Below, in pieces: positions 33,327 through 44,487 of a DNA stretch of 64,000 bases; position 1 is the first letter of the stretch; each line of letters begins with the position of its first letter. Source of the stretch: Aradus depressus (lineage: Eukaryota > Arthropoda > Insecta > Hemiptera > Aradidae); NCBI GenBank assembly GCA_963662175.1, contig OY759214.1, positions 2,790,001 through 2,854,000 on the forward strand, written 5' to 3'. The notes under the pieces are model-generated. The model searched no databases. It saw only the letters and a list, made by a program, of their open reading frames with translations, and was not told the origin of the DNA. Position numbers and translations under genes: made by a program.

Positions 33327-33972
33327 ACTTCCCCAGAGCGAATTAATCGATTAACCTTTCGCTCCTTTCCTCCAAGTGTTATTATTATTCGGTAATATTC
33401 AATAGTTGACTCTTAAATCCTCATACTAAATTTTGTGTGGTTAAATTCATTATATTGGCAGTTATTAGGATTTTTGAAATGAGCCCCTTCCCCCGTACCC
33501 CCCCCCCCTCTTCCCTTCGGCTGTTATCGCTGAAATTTGAGAGGTTATGTCCTCATTTGGTTTTGACTTTAAATATGAAATTTCATATCGATACATTCAT
33601 TCTATCGGCAGTTATTAGAGTTTTTCTGTTAAGCCTCTCCCATCCTTTGTTGGATCTCCCATTCTATCGTGTTTTCGTGTTTACAGACACAAACACAGAC
33701 AGACAGAATTTTTCTTTAGGTTCGTCAGTTGTCCTTTTACCGCTACGCTGTGTGGGTGGGATGTACCACTGATGATGACTCTGTTGCGTTGAAAACCGGT
33801 GGAAGCCAACGTATTTTATTTCTATGAGAAATCTGGTCCGACAACATCTTACTATCACACATGAATTTTTTTTTTCATACTTGAAGGTCGAAAAACATGT
33901 AATTACGTAGAAAACTCCGCATCGAATTTCTAACCGATTTCATGACTTCCCCTACACTTCGTCTAGCTGCGG
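33327..33972 (-). repeat. CTTCCCC-family repeat (copy h)
   Basis: Minus-oriented near-complete copy from ACTTCCCCAGAGCGAATTAA to TGACTTCCCCTACACTTCG. It has three internal CATT..ATCGGCAGTTATT modules and a C-rich tract where plus-oriented copies have G. An insertion near 33715-33870 interrupts it. Confidence 0.85.
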
Positions 33973-34056
33973 AAGTAAAAGAGTTTAAGGGGGATGAAAA
34001 ACAATTAACATATTTTTGGAGGGTTGATCCACCGATGATCCCCCACGATGCAGGAC

Positions 34057-34685
34057 CAGGGTTGCCACCTTTTTTTTTGTGCAAATAAGGTCCATTGGTT
34101 ATTAAAGGCAGAAAAAAAAAAGTACATTGTGTCAAAATAAAGTTCGATTTATTTTACTTTATTATTTTGCTTAAAAACGTATTTTTCATTACTTTTAGCA
34201 ACTTTTAACAAATAATGATCACTGCTAAACAGCTTCACACCATCTTTACATCGATATTTAAGTTAAAGTAAATAAGTAATTCAATTTTTATCAGATTCAG
34301 AGACGGTTTGTTTCTTACGTCTCGCCATTTGCTATTTATCACAGGAAAAACTCTCTCTGTGAATGCTGACATGAAATTGATTTATACAAATTTGAAAAAC
34401 TATCATCAGTCTTATTAAATATTTGCTCCCATTTTTGTGCAGTAGAAAATTCCGCAAAACATTCAGAGCTATATATTTGATTATATAATTTGTTTAATAA
34501 AGAAATTTTTCCATAAAGATCATCCATATTTATATTAAGTATGTTATATGTAAAATGAATCCCAGAGAAATCAAATCATGCGAAATAAAGTATTTTCGCA
34601 TACTTTATTGTTCTCATAAAGTATAGAGTACAATTAGCCGAAATAACGTACAGCACTTTATAATAAAGTACGGGTGGCAACCCTA
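34057..34685 (-). mobile_element. internally deleted hAT transposon
   Basis: Ends are CAGGGTTGCCACC and, inverted, AGGGTTGCCACC. TGCAGGAC is duplicated at 34049-34056 and 34686-34693, an 8-bp target duplication as expected for hAT. The interior keeps only the C-terminal transposase region, so most of the element is deleted. The empty site would read continuously through GATGCAGGACTGTGG. Confidence 0.85.
34190..34527 (-). pseudogene. hAT transposase C-terminal (dimerisation) remnant
   Basis: On the minus strand about 34370-34235 reads SAFTERVFPVINSKWRDVRN then KPSLNLIKIELLIYFN, the conserved hAT dimerisation region. The upstream part (from 34527) is in another frame, and a further shift occurs near 34235 before KDGVKLFSSDHY. 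The remnant has at least two frameshifts and lacks the catalytic core. Confidence 0.8.
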
Positions 34686-34689
34686 TGCA

Positions 34690-35004
34690 GGACTGTGGCC
34701 TCCGAAGATACTGGTCACAGGAAGAAGACCATATATCTCCAACAGAGCCAGCCATTGGCAGAGCGTCCTCCTGTCAAGGAAGTTGCCAAACAGATCCTGT
34801 TATCACCAAATACTTTGAAATGTTTATGAGATTTGCGCAATCACTTCGTTTGTCCTTTGTCAGTTTTACGCCGCGTTAACTGCTGTGATTGCACTGGCCA
34901 ACACAATGATATATATATACAAATTGGATTTGCATACATTGAAAACGACTGTTCCTTAGAAATAAATTGATCGCAAATAGAAACTTCGATATATAGAAAC
35001 TTGA
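34690..35004. other. no gene seen
   Basis: Unassigned. It continues the sequence that was interrupted by the hAT element. Confidence 0.35.
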
Positions 35005-35490
35005 TTTTTTACTTCCACAGCTATCGAAATAATGGGGAAGTTATGTAATCGGTCAGAAGTTCGATGCGGAATTTTCAACAAAATTTCATGTTTTCCAACA
35101 TCAGAAGGATTCTAAAGTCTCAGTCAGGATTCTAAAAATGAAAAAAAAAAAAAAAAATCGTGTGTGTCTGTGAACACGATAACTCTCGACAGAATGAATG
35201 TATTGACACGAAATTTTATAAGTGTATCGAGAACCTTCTAAGGACGACATCTATTGATTTTCAGCCAAAGTGGCCAAAGGAAAAAAGGGAATTGGGAGGA
35301 AAAGTAGCTTAAAACGAAAGCCCCAATAACTGCCGATATAAGGAATATATTGACATGAAATTTGATGTATATTCAAAGCCTTATAAGGACATTATCTAAT
35401 AATTTTCAGCAGGATCAGACGAAGAGGGAGGGGGTTCAGAGGGAGGCTTAACTCAAAAAACCCCAATTACTTCCGTTGTAATGAATTGTA
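35005..35490 (+). repeat. CTTCCCC-family repeat (copy i)
   Basis: Plus-oriented: TACTTCCACAGCTATCG, GGGGAAGTTATGTAATCGGTC, TTTCATGTTTTCC, then modules with TGCCGATATAAGGAATATATTG. Confidence 0.85.
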
Positions 35491-35649
35491 TCGACCTCAA
35501 ATGTTATATTTAAATTGAAAACCCCCAACTGCTATTAGAGCCCGCAATTAATTTTAAGACGGCACTTATATATTTCTTATTCGGATAAAACTTTACAGTT
35601 AATCGCTATATTATTTATTATCTTTTTAGTTAGCTATTTGAAGGGAAAA

Positions 35650-36415
35650 TAGTGAATCCCGGAATGTGCTTCCCCCGCAAGAATTAATCAATTAAGTGTT
35701 GGCTCTCCCTCCAAAACCAATCTATAATAGTTGACCTACATAGGGGTCTCTGAAACCTCATCATTTTGTGTCGATACATTCATTAGATCGGCAGTCATTA
35801 CTATTTTTGAGTCGAGCTCCCCTCATTTTTTCGGCCGATTCTGTTGAAAGTTAACGTGTTGTCCTTATGTGGTTTTGAATTGACAAGAGTTTTTGTGTTA
35901 AGCCCCTCCCCTAATCCCCCCTTTTGTGTTAAGCCCATCTCCTAATCCCCCCTTTTGTGTTAAGCCCCTCCCTAATCCTCCTTTTGTGTTAAGCCCCTCC
36001 CCTAATCCCCCTTTTGTGTTAAGCCCCTCCCCTAATCCCCCCTTTTGTGATAAGCCCCTCCCCTAATCTCCCCTTGTGTGTTAAGCACCTCCCCTAATCC
36101 CCCCTTTTGTGATAAGCCCCTCCCCTAATCCCCCCTTTTGTGTTAAGCCCCTCCCCTAATCCCCCCTTTACTTTGGCTGATTTGGCTGAAAATCAATAGG
36201 TGTTGTCCTTATGGGATTCTGGAAACACATATAAAATTTCATGTGCCTTAATTCTATAGGGAGTTATCGTGTTCACAGACACACAGACATACACTGATTG
36301 ATAGCATTTTTTTTTTTTTTTTTTTCGTAATCAAGGGATTACGGAAAACATGAAATTCTGGTGAAATCAACATCTAATTTTTGACCGATTACATACCTTC
36401 CCCTATACTTCTTTC
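35650..36415 (-). repeat. CTTCCCC-family repeat (copy j) with internal tandem expansion
   Basis: Minus-oriented copy from TGCTTCCCCCGCAAG to ATACCTTCCCCTATAC. One internal segment has expanded into the 30-35-bp array listed separately. Confidence 0.85.
35884..36172 (+). repeat. ~32-bp tandem repeat inside a dispersed repeat
   Basis: About eight to nine units of TTTTGTGTTAAGCCCC plus TCCCCTAATCCCCC, 28-35 bp each, differing mainly in C-run length. The single-copy version of this phrase is a normal part of the CTTCCCC family. Confidence 0.9.
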
Positions 36416-36862
36416 CTTTCTGTCTCTTTGTCTATGAACACACGATAACCCCCGACAGAATGAATATATTGACAGAATAACCCCCGACAGAATGAATATA
36501 TTGACACGATAACCCCCGGCAGAATGAATATATTGACACGATAACCCCCGACAGAATGAATATATTGACATAAAATTGCATAAGTGTATTCAAAACCCAA
36601 TCAGGACGGTATTCATCAATTTTCAGCCAAATCTATCGGATAAAGAGATGCGGGGGATCAGAGGAGAAGGCCTAACTTAAAAACTCTAATAACTGTCGAT
36701 GTAAAGAATGTATCAAGACGACGTTTAGTATGATGACTCAATGATTGAGAGGACACCTGTTGATTTTCAACCAAATCGGTACATTGGTTTCAGAGGGAGA
36801 GTGGAAACAGTCGAATAATTCGCCCTGGGGAAGTTCATTTCCAATGATTCACCGACCACTTT
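36416..36862 (+). repeat. CTTCCCC-family repeat (copy k)
   Basis: Plus-oriented. It begins directly after the minus-oriented copy j, so the two are head to head, and ends CCCTGGGGAAGTTCATTTCC plus AATGATTCACCG. Confidence 0.8.
36430..36570 (+). repeat. ~33-bp tandem repeat, 4 units
   Basis: CACGATAACCCCCGACAGAATG plus AATATATTGA is repeated about four times with small changes. The single-copy phrase is part of the CTTCCCC family. Confidence 0.88.
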
Positions 36863-37596
36863 CTTCACACCGATTAACCAGATCATTCTATTGTAAAAGA
36901 GATCGTAAATTTTTCAAATTTTCTGACAAACCGTTTTTCCCCAACACCCGAGAAATAAGAATCACAACTTGTGGTAACCAGTTACTTTGGTATCTGTTTC
37001 ACTGGTCTGTATAGATTCCAATCACTGTCAGAGCCCGTTGGCGGGTGCGGAGAGCCAGCAAGGGCATTGACATCTAGACGAACTGTCGAACAATCTCTTC
37101 GCCCCCCCCCCCCCCGGCCTTCTGACTGCCCCCCCCCCCCCTCTCAGCAACTTTTTATTATTTTTTTTTTTCAGTCTATCACTTCAAATGATATGGATAA
37201 CGGTTACAAGGAGGAGAAAAGTAGCAGTTCTGTAGGACCGGTCTGGTCTGTATTATATGATGGACACTCCTCCATCAATGAGGTTCTTTGTAAGATGGGA
37301 CGATAATAGACTGTTATTGATATCACTGTGATTGAGATTCATATATGTATGTGGGCCATGTTAAAACTATTTGAAGGCTTCTTCATTCATCGATCAAATA
37401 ACTGATAATAACAATCGTTATTGTTCTTTTTTTTTTTTCTTCTTTAAGACATTTCGACCACGAGTGTCATGGGTGCTTGATGGATGCAGGTCTCTGGGGA
37501 TCCTAACGGGCTAATTTGGATAGGAGCAGATTAATAATAATAAAGGAGATTGCTGTGTACGGAATAGAAAGGCTACGTGATGAAGATAATTTTGTT
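36863..37596. other. no gene recognised; possible isolated exon near 37170-37306
   Basis: A strong polypyrimidine tract ending CAG (near 37172) precedes an open frame ending at 37306 (MDNGYKEEKSSSSVGPVWS...). It could be a terminal exon, but nothing else of a gene is visible and C-runs lie just upstream. I rate this as weak. Confidence 0.2.
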
Positions 37597-38029
37597 TTAT
37601 AATTTAGATAAGAGGTTTGTGAAATGTAAGAAATGAAATAGTTGGGTAATTTGGAAGCTATTATTGGATAGAATTTCGGAAATATCCACCGCAAGGTTGC
37701 AATTTTCACGCTGGGGACTATATGCCTTGCATTCAGTTAGAATGTGTCTGACAGACAGTCCGACCCCGCAGCACTGACACAGAGGAGGGGGTTCCCGAGC
37801 CATCAGATATCCATGGGTCAGCCTGGTCTGCCCTGTACTCAACCGAGTTAAAATTACTTCTTTCCTTTTTTCTTTTATTGAAGTCTTCCGAACTCGAGAG
37901 GAGCTTTTGATGGTCCTTAGCTTATTATCGGTCATACCGAGCCACCGAATCTGCCATTTGATCCAAACTCTTTCCTTGATGTAGGCAACGAAGTCACTTA
38001 CAAGGACTTCGGATGTAGGTAGTTCTTCT
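37597..38029 (-). pseudogene. LINE ORF2 C-terminus (I/Jockey-like)
   Basis: On the minus strand from about 38029 the frame reads VWIKWQIRWLG, then EVILTRLSTGQTRLTHGYLM and CQCCGVGLSVRHILTEC to a stop at 37597. LTRLxTGxTRLTHGYL followed by CxxC...H...C is the classic ending of I/Jockey-group ORF2 proteins after RNase H. Everything upstream (RT, endonuclease) is absent, so this is a 5'-truncated copy. Its 3' UTR probably extends to about 37480. Confidence 0.8.
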
Positions 38030-38660
38030 TATTGTTATTGTTCTTTAAACATATTACAGACAATTGCTATTATGGGCGCATTGCAAGACACATTAAAGGG
38101 ATCTGTAGGATTTATTTTTTATTGTCTATGTTTAAAGTATATAATTTTAGTGATTTACTGAAAATGTCAACAATTTGGCGTCTTTAAATCTGTACTTTTT
38201 CTCGGCAAGAGGATTTTTCGACCCCATCCCCGGGCTTTTATCTCCTTTTGGAAACATGGAAGTAATATAAAACTACACTCCTCCCAGAGACGTCTAAGAA
38301 CCACAAATTGGTCTGATCTTGTTAAATGTTGCAGAAAGTGAGTCCTGTTCACAGATCAGGATCCTGCCTCCGCTCCCACAATTAAAGACAAAACTTCCTT
38401 TAATTGCCTCCATTATTCTTACTTTTTCTCCTTTTTCCTTAATCATCGGTAAGAAATGTTGATGCTTCCCTCTCTTGTAAAGTGAGATTCTTGTTTAAAT
38501 TAGTACTAGGGTCTCTGCCCCTGCGGCCTTCGGCTGGACCTCCGCAGTTTCCTGTGTCTTCAAAATGGAAGGCTGTAGAAAAGAGAACCCACATTCTTAT
38601 TAGATAATTATCATGAATATGACACATCGACAATATATAGGACAAAAGGACTTAAACGTT
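38030..38660. other. no gene seen
   Basis: Unassigned sequence with only short, unrecognised ORFs. Confidence 0.4.
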
Positions 38661-38661
38661 C

Positions 38662-38910
38662 ATGGAATAGAATAGAATAATTTTATTTGTCGTCGTTCAA
38701 TGGCTTAGATTTTTGACGCCATACAAGTGATTAAATTAGATCGATGAGGTGACTGGTCTTCATTGAGGATAGGACGGCTTCTATAGACGAGTTGTCATCT
38801 CCTAGCATCTCATGTAGGTTTCTTGTACGCAAACCCATGGTCTTTAGTATTTCCTCATATCCAGGGCACTCCTCCAGGATGTGGCTTACTGTGGGAGGCC
38901 AGGCCCCACA
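38662..38910 (-). pseudogene. LINE ORF2 C-terminal fragment with simple-repeat 3' tail
   Basis: On the minus strand 38910-38731 reads WPPTVSHILEECPGYEEILK and on to SHLIDLI then stop. HILEECPxY is the hallmark C-terminal finger of I/Jockey-group ORF2. Downstream, the 3' end finishes with (TATTC)n on the minus strand (GAATAGAATAGAATA at 38664). It is 5'-truncated and is not the same copy as 37597-38029. Confidence 0.7.
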
Positions 38911-40764
38911 CGTTCATGGATAACCACCCGGAAGATTACACAATACATCTGTCAAATGAGATGGCTTACCGTCAGTTGGGATTCAAACAGAGGCTCCTTG
39001 GCCTGGTAATAAGATATTTGTAAAATAAGTGATTTGTATCGGACTTGTCTCAGCTTTCCGAATTCTCCGAAAAATAGCCGCGCATTGCGTAATATTTCTT
39101 CTTCTACATGGAAGAAAAATCCTCGGCGTGTTGCTAGCGGATTTCCATGGTAACTTTTCACAACTTTTTTTTTTATCCTCATGCTTAAATTTCATGATTT
39201 GCTTAAATACTAAGGTGGGAATTGCTCTTTTATAGATAGAGTGCTACAGTTCTGAAAAACTCACCTGAGAATTCGGGTGTAGTTTGAAATTCGGAGATCA
39301 AAGGACACTCAATAAAGAAGAATGAAGTGACGGAAGGTTTAGAGAGAGCGCAGAAACAAATGTGTGATTCAGGGTGTAGCCTCTAAATAAAGGACCAAAA
39401 ACAGAAGGAAGGGCCCACCAAACAGAAGCAAGGGTCCACCAAACAGAAGGAAGGGTCCACCAAACAGAAGGAAGGGTCCACCAAACAGAAGGAAGGGTCC
39501 ACCAAACAAAGAGATCGAAGATTTAGAGGGAGAGCGAAATCTTACATGTGAGCGTTAATAACGTTCATGCACTCTTACTTTATAGGGAAGCTTGTAAAAA
39601 TCTGGAACGGTGGACTCGGGTCCGGCTATGGGAACTTGCAACCGATTCCGGATCTGGAACCGAGAACCGGGCACCTGAAATTCAAAAACCCGGTTCTGCT
39701 ATCCCCAGGAACCGGTCCCGGTTCACCCAGATCCGTCTATCGGATATCTGGACTATCACCGTATCTGGTTGATGCCATTCTACCGTCGTTGCTATATTAA
39801 TGTTTTTTGCTAGGCTACAGAGGCTATACCCAAACTTAAACGTAAGTTTCTGCTCTCCTTCTAAACCTTCGAAGTGTTTATTTGCCTATTTATCTTTGGT
39901 TTTCCCTTACCTCCAACTTTTGCCCTTCTTGTGTCCTTCGAGCTCTGAATTTGAGGCTACCCGACTCATACGTATGTTTCCGCTCTTCCTCTAAACCTTC
40001 AATCTCTTTATCGATGTACTCTTTCCTTATTTGAGACTATGTTTTTACACATCTGTCCCTTGCACCTCCGAATATTTGCCGAAGTTGTTTACCCAAGCTC
40101 AGAAATATATGTTTCAAAACACACGATTTTTGAAAACCGGACGATGAATACAGCAAAGTCGATAGATAGGCATTAACCAGATTCCATGATATCCTATAAA
40201 GAGTAATGATGAAAAATATTTTCTGGTTGTTCCTAACCAAAATAGCCGAACAAGAAGAATAAGTGGTCCTTGTGGCACCAATTTCTTATATTCTCTGAAA
40301 AACCAAACCAAAAAAAACAATAATACAGCGATGAATATAAACCAAACCATTTTTCAAAACCTAAATAAGATCATTTCTGTTGTTTTGAGGAGTGTGGTAC
40401 ATGTTTCTATCTTGTGTCACTCTTCCACACCTGGTGTCCCATTTAGCCTTAACTTGACCTCATTTTGACACTTGCTAGCGCTTCAAATCAAGTGAAGTGG
40501 TCGCATTCCCACATTTCGTCTTTGCATATTTCCATATGCCTCACCCTCCTAGCCTCTGTGAATCTCATAAAAGACCATTTCAGATTAGTAGGGTAACGGT
40601 AGATTTATTGCTGCTCCGTGCGAAAGTAGGAGCGGTGCTACGCGGTGGCTGACTTTTATAGATGTCGAGGCGGCACCATTCGGTGGGGTCCTTCTGCGTT
40701 GTTCAGCTCTTAATAGCCATTACTGCTCTCTATCAACACTATGTAAGGCTAATATCTATACATG
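38911..40764. other. no gene seen apart from a 21-bp array
   Basis: Short ORFs occur on both strands (39000-39235, 39548-39994, 40037-40350) without recognisable domains. The minus-strand frames around 38952-39195 could be older LINE sequence, but I see no diagnostic motif. Confidence 0.35.
39400..39504 (+). repeat. 21-bp tandem repeat, 5 units
   Basis: Units of AACAGAAGGAAGGGTCCACC plus A at 39400, 39421, 39442, 39463 and 39484, nearly identical. The period is a multiple of three, but no long frame uses it. Confidence 0.92.
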
Positions 40765-41026
40765 GCTTTATATTTGGAAGCTGAAAAACCCTTAAGCATG
40801 CCATCCTTCGGAAGGGACGTTAAGCGATAGTCCCGAGCCTCTACGATGTCAGGTACTCGTTAAAGATCCCTACCCTAGGTGAATAAAAATTTAGGGTAGG
40901 CAAAATTTAGAACTCCCACTGTAGGGTTAGGCTCATGTCCACCAGAGTGACAAAAGAGCGCTCTGGTAATAGACGATATGACCTTGTAGTTAAAGCCTTC
41001 GGCATGAGTCAGAACAACTAAGTATA
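40765..41026 (+). mobile_element. tRNA-derived SINE, 5'-truncated (copy 8)
   Basis: Body from TTATATTTGGAAGCTG, with CATGCCATCCTTCGG and CCCGAGCCTCTACGATG blocks. The end is CATGAGTCAGAACAACTAAG. Confidence 0.8.
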
Positions 41027-41059
41027 ACGGAAAACTTTATCAGGTTGAGTTCGCCACTA

Positions 41060-41155
41060 GTCTTCAATTCCATGCATCCCTCCCCCCCTCACTACTACAT
41101 TGAGTGATTTGCTAAGGTTTTAGTCCTCCTAGCCTAGTCAGTCTTATCTTTGTTT

Positions 41156-41190
<35 letters not shown>

Positions 41191-41570
41191 AACCAGAGGA
41201 GAGAAGGATTGTACTAAAAAGCTTCAACAATGGCCAATAGTGACGTAATGACATGAAATTTTATGGATCTAGCAGAGTACCCAATAAGGACGATACCTGT
41301 CGATATTCAGTTTAATCGGCCAAAGGGAAGAGGGGGGGGGGGGGGGGGGGGGTCAGTGAAAAGGGGGCTCAACTCAAAAACACTGATGTCACTGTCGATG
41401 TAATGAATGTAACAACACAAAATGTTAGTTTCAAGTCCCTGGGTAAGAAAGACACCTGTTGATATTCAACTAAATCGGTGGGTTGGTTACAGAGGGAGAG
41501 CGAAAACTTATTTGATTACTTGGAGGTGGGGGAGAGGGGGGGGGGGGGGGGATGATTCAAGAAGGACTCT
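41060..41570 (+). repeat. CTTCCCC-family repeat (copy l) with three poly(G) tracts
   Basis: Plus-oriented modules with three separate G tracts (about 41157-41189, 41331-41352 and 41529-41550). The end resembles GAGAGCGAAAACTTATTTGATT of the family. Confidence 0.75.
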
Positions 41571-41889
41571 TCCCCTTCATTAAGTACGTGCGTATAAGAC
41601 TACGTGTTCTTTAATTTGATTTTGAACCGATAAAGTTCTTACAAAGCAGTAATGATAACCCACCGTTTAAAAACCCGTTTTGACTCAGTAAATACCTATA
41701 TTTTTCTACTGACGGTTATTTTACTGAAAGCAATGCAATAATTTTCTGTAATTATTAAACAAGATAAATCCAATCTCTGTAATTTCAACTATCGAGATTG
41801 ACAATTTCGGTTTGTGCACAGTAATTATTTTTCATATCACTCATAAAACTAGTTTGTGCAGAGATTTTTTTTTTTTTTTTTTTTTTCAG

Positions 41890-42090
41890 TTAGGTTTTAG
41901 GTTTTTAGAACCAGGTTTACAGGAAGAGCTGAAACTTATATGTGAGTCGGCGTATAGCCTCCAGTTCAGAGATCAAAGGATCTTCAATATAGTAAAAACA
42001 GAAGGAAGGGATCGTCTAATAAAGAGATGTAAAGAGATAAAGAGAAGGAAACTTATGAGTGACCTTCAAAAGAGCAAAAACAGAAGTTAA
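41890..42090 (+). CDS. unrecognised open frame, exon-like
   Basis: A 24-T polypyrimidine run ending TTTCAG (to 41888) is followed by an open frame of about 66 residues (FLEPGLQEELKLICESAYSL...) with a basic C-terminus, ending at 42090. A similar phrase lies near 39285-39420 (ATCAAAGGA, ...AAACAGAAGGAAGGG), so the text may belong to a repeat. I recognise no protein family. 42091-42419 downstream is AT-rich with nothing recognisable. Confidence 0.2.
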   Translation, partial: LGFRFLEPGLQEELKLICESAYSLQFRDQRIFNIVKTEGRDRLIKRCKEIKRRKLMSDLQKSKNRS

Positions 42091-42419
42091 AGAAGGGTTC
42101 AAGAAATAAAGAGATACCTCGAAAAAAACAAAATCAGTTAGAAAAAAGGTTCACAAAATATCAGTATATCAATAATAATAAAAATAATATTTATTTCCGT
42201 TAGACCAATACATGGCTATAGGATACGTCATAAGAATGTATACATTAAGATAGCTTATAATATAGATACATGAACAGATATTAACTATTAGTCTGACATA
42301 TATGGGTTAGAGTTAACAATACACTAAAAAGTAAAATGTAATGAATATATAAATAATTGAAAATATGAAAATAACAAAAAACATTATTAAGAGCAGAAGT
42401 GTGAGGCACTTTCCCCTGA

Positions 42420-43115
42420 ATGACTCAATCAAAATCAATTGACTTTTCAAAACACCAAAACCAGTCGACCTTCAGCGCTAATATTCAACAGTTGACTTAC
42501 ATAGGGGCTCCTAAATCTTCATACTAAACTTTGTGTCGATAAATTCGTTACATCGGCAGTTATTAGGCTTTTTGAATGGACCCCCCTAAACCCCCTCCTC
42601 TTCAGCCGATATCGCTTATATTTGGCAGGTTATGTCCTCGTTGGGTTTTCACTTTAAATATGAGATATATCGATATATTTATTAAATCGGCAGTTATTAG
42701 AGTTTTTGAGTTAAGCTTCTTCTCTAATCTCCCTTTCCCGTTGGCCAATTTGACTGAAAATCGGCAAAAAAATGTATGGGATTCTGGTCACACATATAAA
42801 ATTTTGTGTCTATATATTCATTCTAACGGAAGTTATTAGAGTTTTTACTTTAAGCTTCCCCCCTAATTCTTTCTTTTCCCTTTGGTCGATTTGACTGAAA
42901 ATCAATACGTGTCGTCGTTAGAGGGTTTTGGATTCATATATAAAATTTCGTATCGTTACATTCATTCTATCGGGAGTTATCGTGTTCACAAACGAACAGA
43001 ATTTCTTTTTTCATATTTAGAATCTAGAGGTGAAAAACATGAAATTCCGTTGAAAACATTGCATCGAATTTTTGACCGATTACATAACTTACCCTATACT
43101 TCGTTCAGCTGGAGA
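42420..43115 (-). repeat. CTTCCCC-family repeat (copy m)
   Basis: Minus-oriented near-complete copy with four CATT..ATCGG..AGTTATT modules, ending ATAACTTACCCTATACTTCG. 43116-43560 downstream has no recognisable gene. Confidence 0.85.
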
Positions 43116-43599
43116 AGTAATAAATACTGTTGAGTGGTTTTCTATGTAACCGGCGGCGGTGCCACTGGTTCCTGTGTGGACTTGAGACAGACATGACTCA
43201 GGTGGTTGCGGTCGGCTACCGGATGAGGGTCATATATGCAAGGGTAGGTTGGGGTAAATCTTTCTCTACTATTAATGAGAACAAAAACGTAGCACCGGAA
43301 CAGCATGTTGGAGAACTGTTGGAATGACCTCGTCGCTGTTAATTACCGGATCTCGCTCCTCAGTTCTCGTCACATTCCAGATCATCTATCAAATATACTC
43401 CACCAAATACACCGATCACTGTCAAATCTAAAGTAAAACTCAATTTTTTTAAGCTTTCTATATTTTTTTTTGTATTCAGAGGAAATAGGAAATAAAAAAT
43501 TGTGGCGAAAACTAAACATGGAATTTTTGACCTAAGATTCAGAAAGTTGGGATATAATTGGCGAACTTATTTTTCTGACAGTAGGACACCTTATTGGTG

Positions 43600-44047
43600 T
43601 TGCTTCATCTTCGGAAGCCGTAGGGCAGCGGATCATCTAAAATTATTGTATAACACCCATTTTTCATCACAAGTGATTATTCCGTCTAAAAATGGATCAT
43701 TTTTTAATCGAGAAGCTAGAGATGAAGATGTTGTTAATCGAATCATCTTATTGGCATCCGATAACTTGTGAGGGCCCCATTTGTCAAGCTTTTTTATTTT
43801 TCCCATTTGATGTAGGTATCTCCAGGCTCTTGTTTCGGAAATATCCAGTCTGTTACCTATTTCCGAGCATGTTTGACATCTTCCAGGTCGAGCCTCATCT
43901 TCGAACGTTTCGTCGCCTTGACGAAATTTGGAAAACCAAAATTGAGCTTCACGCTCAGAGGCAGCCTTCTCACCAAACAAGGAGCATATTTTTCGAGCGG
44001 CCACAGCTTTTAAGCCGAGTTTAAACTGATGAAGTAAAATCGACCGA
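43600..44047 (-). pseudogene. mariner-type (Tc1/mariner) transposase fragment
   Basis: From about 44047 the minus strand reads ILLHQFKLG, ASEREAQFWFSKFRQGD and FEDEARPGR, the paired helix-turn-helix DNA-binding part of mariner transposases. After an internal loss it resumes at IGNRLDISET, KWGPHKL and PFLDGIITCDEKWVLYNN, where TCDEKW carries the first catalytic Asp-type motif. The frame ends in a stop about 20 codons on and decays. The third catalytic residue region is absent. There is no ATG at the family start position (the 44004 start would be GTG). Confidence 0.85.
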
Positions 44048-44339
44048 ATTTAAATTTCAATTCAAACCATTTTAATAAATTTGTTTGATCGTCTAGCAGT
44101 GACTCATTAAAATATTATACCTACTGTTTTCACTGATAGTAAACAATGCTGTTTACATTAGCAAAGGGTCGCATTGGAATTAGAATAATAATAAAGACGC
44201 TTCAGTCAAAATAAACATCCCTTTAAAAAATTACATATTATTTCATTTTTTAACTTTATTTCTGTTTCATTAGCGTTCAAGCACTATTTCATTTTGTTTT
44301 CAATTTGATTGTAAGTAAATTTATAATCTATATTAATAA

Positions 44340-44402
44340 AGCTGAAACGGGGTTTGTTTGTTTGTTTGTTTGTATGTATGTATGTATGTATGTATGTTTG
44401 TT
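44340..44402 (+). repeat. (TTTG)n(TATG)n microsatellite
   Basis: GTTTGTTTGTTTG followed by TATGTATGTATG repeats, directly after AATAAAGCTGAAACGGGG. This looks like the start of the repeat element that continues in the 143-bp units. Confidence 0.9.
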
Positions 44403-44487
44403 CCAGCATCACGCCCAAATGGTTGGACGGATTTTTATGAAACTTCCCATGTAGCATCCCTATGAGCCCGATTGAATAATAGGCTAT

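Noticed and set aside
38952..39195. Possible RT fragment on the minus strand
   Set aside because: No RT or endonuclease motif is visible; proximity to a LINE 3' end is not enough.
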